Origin: Flavobacterium sp.
Lineage (GTDB): Bacteria; Bacteroidota; Bacteroidia; Flavobacteriales; Flavobacteriaceae
Assembly: GCF_024642105.1 (NCBI RefSeq)
Contig: NZ_JAHEBT010000056.1
Coordinates: forward strand, 124,731-188,730
Length of the DNA stretch: 64,000 bases
Reading direction: 5' to 3'
Part shown: positions 54,964 to 63,767 of the stretch, piece by piece
Layout: every line of letters begins with the position of its first letter
How positions within the stretch are numbered: the first letter of the stretch is position 1
Notes under the pieces: generated by a model
What the model was told of the DNA's origin: nothing
Seen by the model: only the letters and a program-made list of their open reading frames with translations
Database searches by the model: none
Program-made: the position numbers and the translations under genes

Positions 54964-56553
54964 TTATTCTTCTAATAGCATCGTTGCTAATCGTTCATCT
55001 CTTTGGTACACATCATCATAGAAATGAATGGCTCCGTCTTTGGCCACCCAAGCAGTAAAATAGCCAATATACACTGGAATTTTTTGAGGCAAAGCATACC
55101 ATTTTTCAACACCGCTTTGCATGGCCGTTTCAATTTTTTCGAAAGTCCAATTAGGGTCGTTTTTCAGAATGAGATGAGCCAATTCTTTCGGTTTTTCAAG
55201 TCGGATACAACCGTGACTGAAGGCTCTTTTTTCTTGATTGAACAAGCTTTTTGATGGCGTGTCGTGTAGGTAAATCGAATTGGAATTAGGAAACACAAAT
55301 TTGACAACTCCCAAGGCATTTTTTGGACCCGGTCTTTGGCGAATGCCTCCGTCATACCATTCCATTTCGTTTTCAGATAAATAGTTTGGATTTTTTTCAA
55401 TAGCAGGTAACACTTCTTTGTAAAGAATATTTTTTGGAACATTCCAGTACGGGCTAAATACTATGTATTTCATATCGGCACTAAAAACAACCGTCTTGTT
55501 CATTGCCTTGCCTACGACTACTTTGGATTCTAATGCTACTTTTCCGTTTTCAAAATAACGCAATTGATAAGCTGGAATATTAATAAAAATAAAGGTTTTG
55601 GACATGGCCAAAGGAGATGAAAACCATCGGCAGCGTTCCATATTAACAATGATCGTTTTAATTCGATCGGTAATCGGGACATTCAAGTGAACTAAATCTA
55701 ATTTAGAAATGCTGGAATTGGTGCCTAAACTATTTCGGCTTTTATAGTTGATTATTCCCTTTGCCAGACTGTTGTCAAAAAGACTACTTCTCGAATCAGA
55801 ATCTAAATCGCCTAAAAGATGCAATCGGGATCGGATTTGAGCAATTGCTCTGGCGCTGTCTCCCATTTTTAATCGAGTTACACCTGAATCAAGGGCTATG
55901 GAATTCCAAGGTTCTTTCTCTATAGAACGGTATTTTTTTAAAACTTCGCGAAGGCGGTAATACTGACCAAGAATCTCTCGTTCGTCTTTGTCAATCAAGG
56001 AAGGATTAGCCAAAATGGAATCCAAATAATTAACAAAAGATTGTTTTTTTCGAGGTAAATACCAGCCTAATTGTGTGCTTTTTTCAATGTCTAGCCCTTT
56101 GTATACTTTGTCAGTATAGAAAAAATACAGGCAAGAAATAAATAGCTCGGAATTGACTTCGGGCTCTTGTTTACTGACTTCTTCTTGAAAAATAGTATCC
56201 AATTGATTGTGATAAGGAATTTTTGCAGTAATTCCTTCGGAAGTTAAATTACTAATTTTGTTATACAATAAATAGCCTACTTCTTTGATTCCTTTTTGAT
56301 CAAACCAAATGTAATTATAGTGTTGTTTTTGGTATAAAGCCGTAACCTCTTTTTGAAATTTTTTAAGCTCAGGGTATTGGTCGAAAAAAGGAGCGACTAA
56401 AGTGCTGTCAAAAGGAGTTGCTTCTCCATTTTTAGCAATGAGTACTTTTTTTTCAGAGCGGCTTTCTGTGTTTTTTTTACTGTTTTGACAAGAAACAACA
56501 CTCAGTAAAAAACCAAGTAGTATACTAATAGCTAGTGTAATAAAATTTTTCAT
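54964..56553 (-). CDS. L,D-transpeptidase (YcbB-like), lipoprotein
   Basis: About 529 residues from ATG 56553 (MKNFITLAISILLGFLLSVV, followed by a lipobox Cys in VVSC); the frame has six further codons upstream. It is a large peptidoglycan-remodelling enzyme with an N-terminal region (about 45-250), a peptidoglycan-binding-like middle (LRSRLHLLGD...NYKSRN-type region) and a C-terminal YkuD catalytic domain. The catalytic Cys lies in SHGCIRLEKPKEL, near residue 449 from this start. It forms 3-3 or protein crosslinks in the periplasm. It lies next to and codirectional with a paralogue. Confidence 0.88.
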   Translation of the reverse strand: MKNFITLAISILLGFLLSVVSCQNSKKNTESRSEKKVLIAKNGEATPFDSTLVAPFFDQYPELKKFQKEVTALYQKQHYNYIWFDQKGIKEVGYLLYNKISNLTSEGITAKIPYHNQLDTIFQEEVSKQEPEVNSELFISCLYFFYTDKVYKGLDIEKSTQLGWYLPRKKQSFVNYLDSILANPSLIDKDEREILGQYYRLREVLKKYRSIEKEPWNSIALDSGVTRLKMGDSARAIAQIRSRLHLLGDLDSDSRSSLFDNSLAKGIINYKSRNSLGTNSSISKLDLVHLNVPITDRIKTIIVNMERCRWFSSPLAMSKTFIFINIPAYQLRYFENGKVALESKVVVGKAMNKTVVFSADMKYIVFSPYWNVPKNILYKEVLPAIEKNPNYLSENEMEWYDGGIRQRPGPKNALGVVKFVFPNSNSIYLHDTPSKSLFNQEKRAFSHGCIRLEKPKELAHLILKNDPNWTFEKIETAMQSGVEKWYALPQKIPVYIGYFTAWVAKDGAIHFYDDVYQRDERLATMLLEE

Positions 56554-56609
56554 AAATTGAGTTGTATGCAACTTCTGTTACATTAAATTTACGAAAAAAT
56601 GAGATTCAA

Positions 56610-58166
56610 CTACTCTTCAGTAAATAAAATTTCAGATAAACAACTGTCTCTTTCGTACACATCGTTATAAAAATTGATTGTACCTGTTTCATTAACCAAA
56701 GCCGTAAAATAACCAATATGTATCGGGATTTTACGTTTCAAAATACAAACAGTTTCTTTCTCTCCTTTCATGGCTTGATTGATTCGTTCTACTGGCCAGT
56801 TTGGATCGTCTTTCAAGATTAACAGTGCTAACTCTTTTGCTTTACTTATGTTAATGCAGCCGTGACTATAGGCGCGGTATTCAGAATCAAATAGACTCTT
56901 AGCAGGAGTGTCATGTAAATAAATATCATTAGAGTTAGGGAAGATAAACTTGACTAATCCCATTGGATTTTGTAGTCCTGGCTTCTCTCTTAAATTGCCT
57001 TTAAACCATTCCATATTGTTGTTTTGAAGGAAATTTTTATCTGTTGCCATAGCTTGAGACAATTCATTTTCTACAATACTTTTAGGAACGTTCCAATACG
57101 GACTAAAAACAATATGATTTACAGTGCTACTAAAAATAGCTGTTTGAGTCATAATTTCTCCAACAAAAACATTCGATTCTAATTCAGTTTTCCCATTTCG
57201 TCTGAAAAATAATTTGAAAGAAGGGATGTTAATAAAGAGGTATTCGCTGGCTTTGGTGAGTTCGGGCTCAATCCATCGACAGCGTTCCATATTAATTTTT
57301 ATGGTTTTGATGTATTCTTCAATAGGTATATTCATCCGCTGAATGTGTCTTGCTTCAATCAGATAATTGGGTTTGAATCCGTTTCTTTTTTTATAATTTA
57401 ATAAACCTTCCATTAAATCATTGTCATAAAGATTGCTTTTGGAGTCTTCTTTTAAATCCCCCATTAATGTCAATCGTTGTCGTATTTTTCCAATTGTTGC
57501 GGCGCTATCAAAAGGTTTGAAGGTTAGAGATAGAGAATCAATTGGAATGGGTTCCCAGCCTCCATTTTGTTCAATTGTTCGGTATTTTTTTAAAAGAGAT
57601 TTTAATTTATAGTATTGTCCAAAAAGTTGTTGCGCATCATAGGATAGTAATCCTGGATTGGAAAGTAAAGAGTTCAACAGATTAGAATAAGAGATTTCTT
57701 TTCTTGGCAAAAGCCAACCAATCTCTTTTATTTTTTTGGTGTCCAAACCTTGAAATACTTTTTGAGCATAAAAAATATAAATGGAAGTTAGGAGTAATTC
57801 AGAGTCACTTTTGGCAATAATCTCGCTTGAAAAAAGGATGTCAATATCTTTTTTGTATGGAATTTTAGCTGAAATCCCTTCTTCGTCTAAAGTATTTAAT
57901 TTGGCATACAATACCGGGGCTAATTGATTAATCTGGTTTTCTTGGAACCAAATTGCTTTGTAATTTCGTTTTTGATACAAATCAGTAACCAAGGGTTGGT
58001 GCTTTTTTAAATCAGGGTATTTTTTAAAGAAAGGAACTAATACCGTTGGGTTTATTAGAGCACTCGATTTAGAAGTATTGGTTTTGTTTGGAACAAATTT
58101 GGGTTGGCCCAATGTAGGAGTAGTTACAATAAAGAGTAATAGCAGAGTAAAAACAAAGGTTTTCAT
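56610..58166 (-). CDS. L,D-transpeptidase (YcbB-like), paralogue
   Basis: 518 residues with a Sec-type signal peptide (MKTFVFTLLLLFIVTTPTLG) but no lipobox Cys, so it is predicted to be soluble in the periplasm. It aligns along its length with the adjacent protein: KKYRTIEQNGGWEPIPIDS, ERCRWIEPEL, FSPYWNVPKSIV and the catalytic SHGCINISKAKEL with Cys 437. The two probably arose by tandem duplication and have since diverged in anchoring and sequence. The 56-base gap suggests an operon. Confidence 0.88.
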   Translation of the reverse strand: MKTFVFTLLLLFIVTTPTLGQPKFVPNKTNTSKSSALINPTVLVPFFKKYPDLKKHQPLVTDLYQKRNYKAIWFQENQINQLAPVLYAKLNTLDEEGISAKIPYKKDIDILFSSEIIAKSDSELLLTSIYIFYAQKVFQGLDTKKIKEIGWLLPRKEISYSNLLNSLLSNPGLLSYDAQQLFGQYYKLKSLLKKYRTIEQNGGWEPIPIDSLSLTFKPFDSAATIGKIRQRLTLMGDLKEDSKSNLYDNDLMEGLLNYKKRNGFKPNYLIEARHIQRMNIPIEEYIKTIKINMERCRWIEPELTKASEYLFINIPSFKLFFRRNGKTELESNVFVGEIMTQTAIFSSTVNHIVFSPYWNVPKSIVENELSQAMATDKNFLQNNNMEWFKGNLREKPGLQNPMGLVKFIFPNSNDIYLHDTPAKSLFDSEYRAYSHGCINISKAKELALLILKDDPNWPVERINQAMKGEKETVCILKRKIPIHIGYFTALVNETGTINFYNDVYERDSCLSEILFTEE

Positions 58167-58296
58167 AGCTTTAGGGTTTAGTATAAAATTAGTAAAAAAA
58201 ACCGAGTTTTAGAATGGAGTGTTTTCGTATTCTCAGCGACGGACGGATTTTTTTTATTTTTTCAAAAACGAGGGCTTTCGTCTTATATATTTCAGT

Positions 58297-58304
58297 TAAA
58301 TTTG
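58297..58304 (+). promoter_or_regulatory. -7 promoter element of trmB
   Basis: TAAATTTG is a perfect TAnnTTTG, 19 bases before the trmB GTG. The -33 match (TTTCG about 16 bases further up) is poor. Confidence 0.4.
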
Positions 58305-58323
58305 CCGAAATATTTGAATACAA

Positions 58324-58998
58324 GTGGGAAGTAAAAATAAATTAAAAAGGTTCAAGGAAAACGAAACATTCAGCAATGTTTTTCAGCCAACAAGAGAAGA
58401 AGTAGTAGGTAATTTATTTCCGATGAAAGGAAAATGGAATGCTGATTTTTTTAAAAATGAAAATCCTATTGTTCTGGAGTTAGGTTGTGGTAAAGGAGAA
58501 TATTCTGTTGGTTTGGCCGAAAGATATCCTAATAAAAACTTTATTGGAATCGATATTAAAGGTGCGCGTTTTTGGCGTGGTGCTAAAACAGCTGTAGAAA
58601 CAGGACTGCATAATGTGGCTTTCGTTCGAACTCAAATTGAGTTAATCAATCATATTTTTGCTGAAAATGAAGTAGATGAAATCTGGATTACTTTCCCAGA
58701 TCCACAAATCAAATACAAACGTACGAAGCATCGTATGACCAATTCAGAATTCCTGCAATTGTATAAAAAAATCCTGAAGAAAGATGGTGTAATGAACCTG
58801 AAAACGGATAGTGAATTCATGCACGGATATACTCTTGGGTTATTGCATGGAGAAGGTCACGAAGTCCTGTACGCGAATCATAACGTTTACAAAAACGAAG
58901 GAAGTCCTGAAGAAGTAACTGCTTTTCAAACGTTTTATGAAAAACAATATTTAGAAATTAACAAGGCAATTACGTATATTCGATTTAAAATTAAATAG
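58324..58998 (+). CDS. trmB: tRNA (guanine-N7)-methyltransferase
   Basis: SAM-dependent enzyme that makes m7G46 in tRNA variable loops, 224 residues. The SAM-binding motif I is VLELGCGKGEYSVGLAE, with GIDIKGARFWRGAKTA following. The catalytic and tRNA-binding motif is FPDPQIKYKRTKHRM. The start is a GTG, chosen because it sits just after the promoter box and gives the usual length; no upstream ATG is in frame nearby. Confidence 0.95.
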   Translation: MGSKNKLKRFKENETFSNVFQPTREEVVGNLFPMKGKWNADFFKNENPIVLELGCGKGEYSVGLAERYPNKNFIGIDIKGARFWRGAKTAVETGLHNVAFVRTQIELINHIFAENEVDEIWITFPDPQIKYKRTKHRMTNSEFLQLYKKILKKDGVMNLKTDSEFMHGYTLGLLHGEGHEVLYANHNVYKNEGSPEEVTAFQTFYEKQYLEINKAITYIRFKIK

Positions 58999-59059
58999 TG
59001 TCGTTTCGGTTTCAGGAATTGGAGTAAAACAACACATTAGTACTGAAACAAAGCACTAT

Positions 59060-59695
59060 ATGACTATAATTACTGCATTATTTTTTGGATTTATTAGTGC
59101 TGTTATTGGGATTCTTCCGCCTGGACTAATCAATATGACGGCGGCTAAAGTGGATATAAAAGAAGGAAAACGTGCTGCTTTATGGTTTGTGATTGGTGCA
59201 GTGATTGTTATTTTTTTTCAAGTATATCTAGCGATTCTATTTGCACAATTTATCGGTGAACGTCCTCAAGTAGTGGTGTTATTAAGAGAAATTGGTTGTG
59301 GTATTTTTACACTTTTGACGGTTTATTTCTTGGTAATAGCCAAAGTACCTCAAAAGAAAGAAGGAGATATTAAAAAGCAACGTACTTCCACTCGATTTTT
59401 TTTAGGAATCTTACTATCAGCATTAAATTTCTTTCCAATCCCATATTATGTTGTGGTGAGTTTGTCGTTAGCTTCTTATGGCTGGTTTGTCTTCGAAACT
59501 TTTTCTATTTTTATTTTTGTGTTGGGAGCAGTGTTGGGCTCTTTTCTTGTTTTTTATAGTTACATTTCTTTCTTCAGTAAGATTGAAATTAAAACCGATT
59601 TTTTTATGCGTAACATGAATAAAATTATTGGGAGCATAACAGGTATAATTGCTTTGTTTACCTTATTTAATATTGTCAAATATTATCTGAAATAA
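59060..59695 (+). CDS. LysE-family amino-acid/metabolite exporter
   Basis: 211 residues with six predicted transmembrane helices. The family signature near the N-terminus is AVIGILPPGLINMTAAKVDI, with the Pro/Gly-rich loop. Later helices include FPIPYYVVVSLSLAS and FVLGAVLGSFLVFYSY. LysE/RhtB proteins export amino acids or related small molecules by proton exchange; the substrate is not deducible. It precedes the alkyltransferase-like gene by eight bases. Confidence 0.88.
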   Translation: MTIITALFFGFISAVIGILPPGLINMTAAKVDIKEGKRAALWFVIGAVIVIFFQVYLAILFAQFIGERPQVVVLLREIGCGIFTLLTVYFLVIAKVPQKKEGDIKKQRTSTRFFLGILLSALNFFPIPYYVVVSLSLASYGWFVFETFSIFIFVLGAVLGSFLVFYSYISFFSKIEIKTDFFMRNMNKIIGSITGIIALFTLFNIVKYYLK

Positions 59696-59703
59696 ACTTT
59701 TCG

Positions 59704-60033
59704 ATGGCAACAAACGATAATTTTTTCGAACGGGTTTATGGTATTGTAAGGCAAATTCCTTACGGCAAAGTTACATCCTATGGCGCTATTGCAAAGGCAT
59801 TAGGAACTGCACGTTCGGCTAGAATGGTAGGCTGGGCTATGAATGCTTCACATCATTTAGAAGACGTTCCAGCGCATCGTGTGGTCAATAGAAAAGGATT
59901 ACTAACAGGAAAATTACATTTCGACGGAACCAATTTAATGCAACAATTATTAGAAAATGAAGGCATTGAAGTTAGAGAAAACCAAATTGTCGATTTTGAA
60001 ACTCATTTTTGGGAACCAGAGATGCAAAAATAA
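59704..60033 (+). CDS. Alkyltransferase-like (ATL) DNA-repair protein
   Basis: 109 residues matching the DNA-binding and active-site domain of O6-alkylguanine-DNA alkyltransferases: QIPYGKVTSYGAIAKALG is the helix-turn-helix region and RMVGWAMN contains the Arg finger. The active-site motif is PAHR (residues 56-59), so the catalytic Cys of PCHR is replaced by Ala 57 and the protein cannot accept an alkyl group itself. Known ATL proteins instead bind O6-alkylguanine and recruit nucleotide-excision repair. Its neighbours do not inform further. Confidence 0.9.
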   Translation: MATNDNFFERVYGIVRQIPYGKVTSYGAIAKALGTARSARMVGWAMNASHHLEDVPAHRVVNRKGLLTGKLHFDGTNLMQQLLENEGIEVRENQIVDFETHFWEPEMQK

Positions 60034-60124
60034 ACTTCGATTTGCACCTAGAATCAAATAATTAGTATTGATTTGTTTATCAATAAATCCAATCCAAAAG
60101 CGGTAAAATACCAATAGAATCTGT

Positions 60125-60132
60125 TATATTTG
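60125..60132 (+). promoter_or_regulatory. -7 promoter element of the mrp operon
   Basis: TATATTTG is a perfect TAnnTTTG, 72 bases before the mrp ATG. No clear -33 element. Confidence 0.4.
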
Positions 60133-60204
60133 CAATTCATATTCAGTTTAAATAAATGGATTTATTCTATTTGATTTAAGCCTATAATTTTTGGAACAAA
60201 CAAA

Positions 60205-61332
60205 ATGAAATTAGATAGAAAAGAGATTCTTAAAGCTTTAGAAACAATTTCGATTGCTGGCGAAGGGAAAAACATGGTCGAGAGCGGAGCGGTTACTAAT
60301 GTAATCACTTTTGGGGATGAGGTAGTGGTTGATTTGCTGTTGCATACTCCAGCGATGCACATCAAAAAAAGAGCCGAAGACGATATCAAAAAAACAATTC
60401 ACGATTTGGTTTCGCCAGAAGCTAAAATCAAAGTAAATATCAAGGTGGAAGCAGCTGAAAAACCTGAAATTAAAGGGAAAGCCATACCTGGAATTAAAAA
60501 TATTATTGCCGTAGCCTCTGGAAAAGGAGGGGTAGGTAAATCTACAACTACAGCTAACTTAGCCGTTTCTTTGGCGAGAATGGGATTTTCTGTTGGTGTT
60601 TTGGATGCGGATATTTATGGACCTTCAATGCCAATTATGTTTGATGTTGAAGAAGAAAAACCGATTTCAATTGAAGTAGATGGAAAATCTAAAATGAAAC
60701 CAATTGAAAGCTATGAAGTTAAAATTTTATCTATTGGATTTTTTACTTCGCCAAGCCAAGCAGTAATTTGGCGTGGGCCAATGGCTGCTAAAGCATTGAA
60801 CCAAATGATTTTTGATGCCGATTGGGGCGAATTGGATTTCATGTTGATTGATTTACCACCAGGAACGGGAGATATTCATCTTTCGATTATGCAATCGTTG
60901 CCTATTACAGGTGCGGTAGTGGTGAGTACACCTCAAGTGGTTGCTTTGGCTGATGCCAAAAAAGGAGTGGCAATGTTTCTATCTGAAGCCATCAATGTAC
61001 CTGTTTTGGGAATCATTGAAAACATGGCCTACTTTACACCTGAAGAATTACCAAACAATAAATACTACATTTTTGGACAAGAAGGGGCTAAGAATTTGGC
61101 AGCTGATTTGAATGTGCCTTTCCTTGGTGAAGTGCCAATTGTTCAGTCTATTCGTGAAGCAGGAGATTATGGACGTCCTGCGGCAATGCAAGAAGGCTCT
61201 GTAATTGAATCTGTTTTTCAAGAAATTACTCGAAATGTAGTGCAAGAAACAGTAAATAGAAATGAAAGTTTGCCTGCAACCGAAGCGATTAAAATCACAA
61301 CAATGGCGGGTTGTTCAGCAGTTAAAAAATAA
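60205..61332 (+). CDS. mrp: Mrp/NBP35-family ATPase, Fe-S cluster carrier
   Basis: 375 residues with an N-terminal MIP18/DUF59-like domain (about 1-90) and a deviant Walker A ATPase domain with VASGKGGVGKSTTTANLA (P-loop 106-113). The Walker B-type region is FMLIDLPPGTGDIHL. The usual CxxC of E. coli Mrp is replaced (ENMAYFTPEELPNNKYYIFG lacks Cys), although the C-terminus retains GCSAV. The family binds and transfers Fe-S clusters. It is followed by a NifU-type scaffold and a ferredoxin, supporting that role. Confidence 0.93.
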   Translation: MKLDRKEILKALETISIAGEGKNMVESGAVTNVITFGDEVVVDLLLHTPAMHIKKRAEDDIKKTIHDLVSPEAKIKVNIKVEAAEKPEIKGKAIPGIKNIIAVASGKGGVGKSTTTANLAVSLARMGFSVGVLDADIYGPSMPIMFDVEEEKPISIEVDGKSKMKPIESYEVKILSIGFFTSPSQAVIWRGPMAAKALNQMIFDADWGELDFMLIDLPPGTGDIHLSIMQSLPITGAVVVSTPQVVALADAKKGVAMFLSEAINVPVLGIIENMAYFTPEELPNNKYYIFGQEGAKNLAADLNVPFLGEVPIVQSIREAGDYGRPAAMQEGSVIESVFQEITRNVVQETVNRNESLPATEAIKITTMAGCSAVKK

Positions 61333-61343
61333 TTTTTGAAGAT

Positions 61344-61583
61344 ATGACAACAGAAGAAGTATTGGCTAATGTGCTAAAAGCCTTAGACGAAATTAGACCT
61401 TTTTTGAATTCAGATGGTGGAGATATTTCATTGGTTGAAATTGAAGAAGATAAGCATGTGAAAGTGCGTTTGGAAGGTGCTTGTACTAGTTGTAGCGTCA
61501 ACCAAATGACCTTAAAAGCAGGAGTGGAAACTACGATTAAAAAATATGCACCTCAAATAGAAACAGTAGTTAATGTGCTTTAA
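61344..61583 (+). CDS. NifU C-terminal-domain Fe-S scaffold protein
   Basis: A 79-residue stand-alone NifU-like domain. The CxxC ligands are Cys 47 and 50 in EGACTSCSVNQMTLK, and LNSDGGDISLVEIEED is the conserved beginning. Such proteins (NfuA-type) carry and deliver [4Fe-4S] clusters. It is 11 bases after the mrp gene in the same operon. Confidence 0.95.
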   Translation: MTTEEVLANVLKALDEIRPFLNSDGGDISLVEIEEDKHVKVRLEGACTSCSVNQMTLKAGVETTIKKYAPQIETVVNVL

Positions 61584-61628
61584 TAAGGCCCTGTTTATAC
61601 AATAATACACAACTAGAAATAAATAAGA

Positions 61629-61946
61629 ATGGACGTTTTAATTAAAATTAAAGACAGAGAAGGAGTAGTTCATGAATTGCAAGCGCCAACCGATATGGCG
61701 ATGAATATCATGGAATTGTGCAAGGCGTATGAGCTTCCGGTAGAAGGAACTTGTGGCGGAATGGCAATGTGTGCTTCTTGTCAATGTTATGTCTTAAACG
61801 ATGTAACTTTGCCGGAAAAAGGAGATGATGAAGAGGCAATGTTATCTGAAGCATTTTACGTAAAATCAAATAGTCGTTTGGGTTGCCAAATCCCAATTAC
61901 CGAAGAGTTAGACGGATTGGAACTGGAATTGGCTCCAGAGAGTTAA
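61629..61946 (+). CDS. [2Fe-2S] ferredoxin, adrenodoxin-like
   Basis: 105 residues with the C-x5-C-x2-C...C pattern in GTCGGMAMCASCQCYV (Cys 42, 48, 51) and Cys 86 in RLGCQIPI. It matches the vertebrate-adrenodoxin/ISC-ferredoxin type that supplies electrons for Fe-S assembly or monooxygenases. It shares a direction and short spacing with the Mrp and NifU-like genes, suggesting an Fe-S assembly role. The operon closes with a strong terminator. Confidence 0.95.
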   Translation: MDVLIKIKDREGVVHELQAPTDMAMNIMELCKAYELPVEGTCGGMAMCASCQCYVLNDVTLPEKGDDEEAMLSEAFYVKSNSRLGCQIPITEELDGLELELAPES

Positions 61947-61947
61947 T

Positions 61948-61977
61948 AAAAAAGCGAGAAATTTTCTCGCTTTTTTT
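61948..61977 (+). terminator. Rho-independent terminator of the Fe-S operon
   Basis: A 13-bp hairpin (AAAAAAGCGAGAA with TTCTCGCTTTTTT, arms 61948-61960 and 61964-61976) is followed by T residues. Confidence 0.85.
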
Positions 61978-61985
61978 ATTTTTGA

Positions 61986-62041
61986 ACGTCAGTTCGAGTG
62001 TTTTTTGTGGAGAGTAACGAAACAAAAAATGTATTGAGAAT
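61986..62041. repeat. Second copy of the dispersed repeat after the ferredoxin gene
   Basis: ACGTCAGTTCGAGTG (61986-62000) and TGTATTGAGAAT (62030-62041) each differ by one base from strings at 47928 and 47958 upstream of murF/alr, in the same order. The spacing differs (29 versus 15 bases). No protein is encoded. Confidence 0.6.
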
Positions 62042-62080
62042 CGTGTATTAATAATTGAATCAAGTTTACAAAAGGTTTTT

Positions 62081-62863
62081 TTAAACCATTTCTGCTTTTA
62101 AAGAAATACTTTCCTCAATGGCATTCCAAAGGCCGATGCGTTTTTCTAAAGCAAGAATAGAAACGGCTTCTACTTCCTTCCATTTTTGGGTGTCGGTTCC
62201 ACACAATTCAGTAATCATTTGCATGGCCATGGGTCCGTGTTCATCCGCATCCAATTCGATATGTCTTTCGAAATAGTAAATTAGTTTTCGTAAATCGGTT
62301 TCAGGGAAATTGGCTTGTAAGTTTTTCAAAATTGCAGTAAACATGCTCGGAATTAAATCTTCTCTTCCAAAAGTAAAAGCCGCTGCGATTTCGTGTGCTT
62401 TTCCTTCTTCAATCACTCTGAAAGTAAAATCCAAAAAGGCTTTAATATTAGGGTGTAAATCACTTGTTTTGATAGCTACAAATATGTTATTTAACGAACG
62501 AATATTGGCTAAAAACTGTTCGATATCCGAAGTATTTGCGCCACAATCTTGCATCGCTTCTAAGTACATTTCATAATGACTTTGGCGGCGACCATCTAAA
62601 GTTAGATCACTTTCTTCCGCAAGAACAATTTCGTTAATTAAATAGCGGGTTTCTGTATTGACTGTAGGAAACCAAGGGGTTGTTGTACACGTTAATTTGG
62701 ATTGTAAGGCTTTTAGTAAAGACATGAAATCCCAAACGGCATACACATGACTTTCTAAAAAACGCTGTAAGTCTTCAATGGTTTGTACTTTAGTATATAA
62801 AGGGTGTTGTAATAACGCCTCTTTTTGAGTTTGAATACTGTGGTTAATAGTTTCGATATTCAT
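62081..62863 (-). CDS. DUF3050-domain protein
   Basis: 260 residues of unknown function with the DUF3050 pattern: HPLYTKVQTIEDLQRFLESH, AVWDFMSLLKALQSKLTC, NEIVLAEESD and FERHIELDADEHGPMAM. Conserved His, Glu and Asp residues (HVYAVWDF, HEIAAAFTFGRED, HIELDADEH) resemble haem-oxygenase-like di-iron folds, but the metal and substrate are unknown. It is cytosolic with no signal peptide. It is convergent with the ferredoxin operon. Confidence 0.85.
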   Translation of the reverse strand: MNIETINHSIQTQKEALLQHPLYTKVQTIEDLQRFLESHVYAVWDFMSLLKALQSKLTCTTTPWFPTVNTETRYLINEIVLAEESDLTLDGRRQSHYEMYLEAMQDCGANTSDIEQFLANIRSLNNIFVAIKTSDLHPNIKAFLDFTFRVIEEGKAHEIAAAFTFGREDLIPSMFTAILKNLQANFPETDLRKLIYYFERHIELDADEHGPMAMQMITELCGTDTQKWKEVEAVSILALEKRIGLWNAIEESISLKAEMV

Positions 62864-62963
62864 TGGTTGAATTTTTTGTAAAAATAGAAAAGCTTACTCT
62901 TTTCGAGACATTTTTGTTATCGATTTTATAAATACTTTAATAGTTGTTTACTTCCTTAAACAA

Positions 62964-63677
62964 TTACATTTTTAAGTAAAATTCTTGTGTGAGTGTGATG
63001 TATTCCGAAGTGTATTCGTGACGGCCTATTTCGATAACGAGTTCGTCAATTAGAGGAGTGTCAATTAGATTTCGGCCTAAAGCCAATAAACTACGTTTGA
63101 TTTCAGTGGTTGGAGTTCCTTTTACGCGGGTGATATGAGTTGGGTACAATTCAAATTCATGGGCTATTGCCAAAAATCGTTCTTCTTCTTTAAAAGGAAT
63201 AATTACTGCCAATATTCCGTTTTCGGACAGTAATAAATCAGCAGCTTCAATCAAATCTTCAAAAGGAAGTGCGTCTTGAAAACGTGCTAAATCACGTTGT
63301 TCGTCATTGGTTTTGTAGTCTTCAGCATAAAACGGCGGATTGGATACGATTAAATCGTATTCGTCTTCGGGTTCTTCCATAAATTCGTCTAAACCAGCGT
63401 GAAAACAAAATAAGCGTTCGTTCCAAAGCGAGTTTTCAAAATTATCAGTGGCTTGTTCGTATGCGTTTTCCTCAATTTCTAATGCGTCAATTTGTGCTGC
63501 ATTACTACGCTGTGCTACCATCAAAGCAATAATTCCAGTTCCAGTTCCAATGTCTAAAACGCTATAGGGATTATGTGAAATTGGAGCCCAAGCGCCCAGT
63601 AATACGCCATCAGTGCCAATTTTCATTGCGCAATTATCTTGTTCAAGTGAGAATTGTTTGAATTGGAATTTAGACAA
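62964..63677 (-). CDS. trmN: tRNA1(Val) (adenine(37)-N6)-methyltransferase
   Basis: A 237-residue SAM-dependent methyltransferase. Motif I is VLDIGTGTGIIALMVAQR and the adenine-N6 catalytic motif is DLIVSNPPFY. The order and length match TrmN6 (YfiC), which methylates A37 of tRNA-Val. It is transcribed in the same direction as rimM upstream, both being translation-related. Confidence 0.9.
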   Translation of the reverse strand: MSKFQFKQFSLEQDNCAMKIGTDGVLLGAWAPISHNPYSVLDIGTGTGIIALMVAQRSNAAQIDALEIEENAYEQATDNFENSLWNERLFCFHAGLDEFMEEPEDEYDLIVSNPPFYAEDYKTNDEQRDLARFQDALPFEDLIEAADLLLSENGILAVIIPFKEEERFLAIAHEFELYPTHITRVKGTPTTEIKRSLLALGRNLIDTPLIDELVIEIGRHEYTSEYITLTQEFYLKM

Positions 63678-63767
63678 CTTAGATTTTTTAGAATATTAGA
63701 CAATTTGGATTTTTCTAAAGTCGCAGACGTTTCTAATAATCTAAAAACGTAGTGAATCTAAAATAGC
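63678..63767. other. AT-rich spacer between trmN and rimM
   Basis: Ninety bases with repeated TTAGA and TCTAAAA strings. I see no gene and no convincing promoter. Confidence 0.5.
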
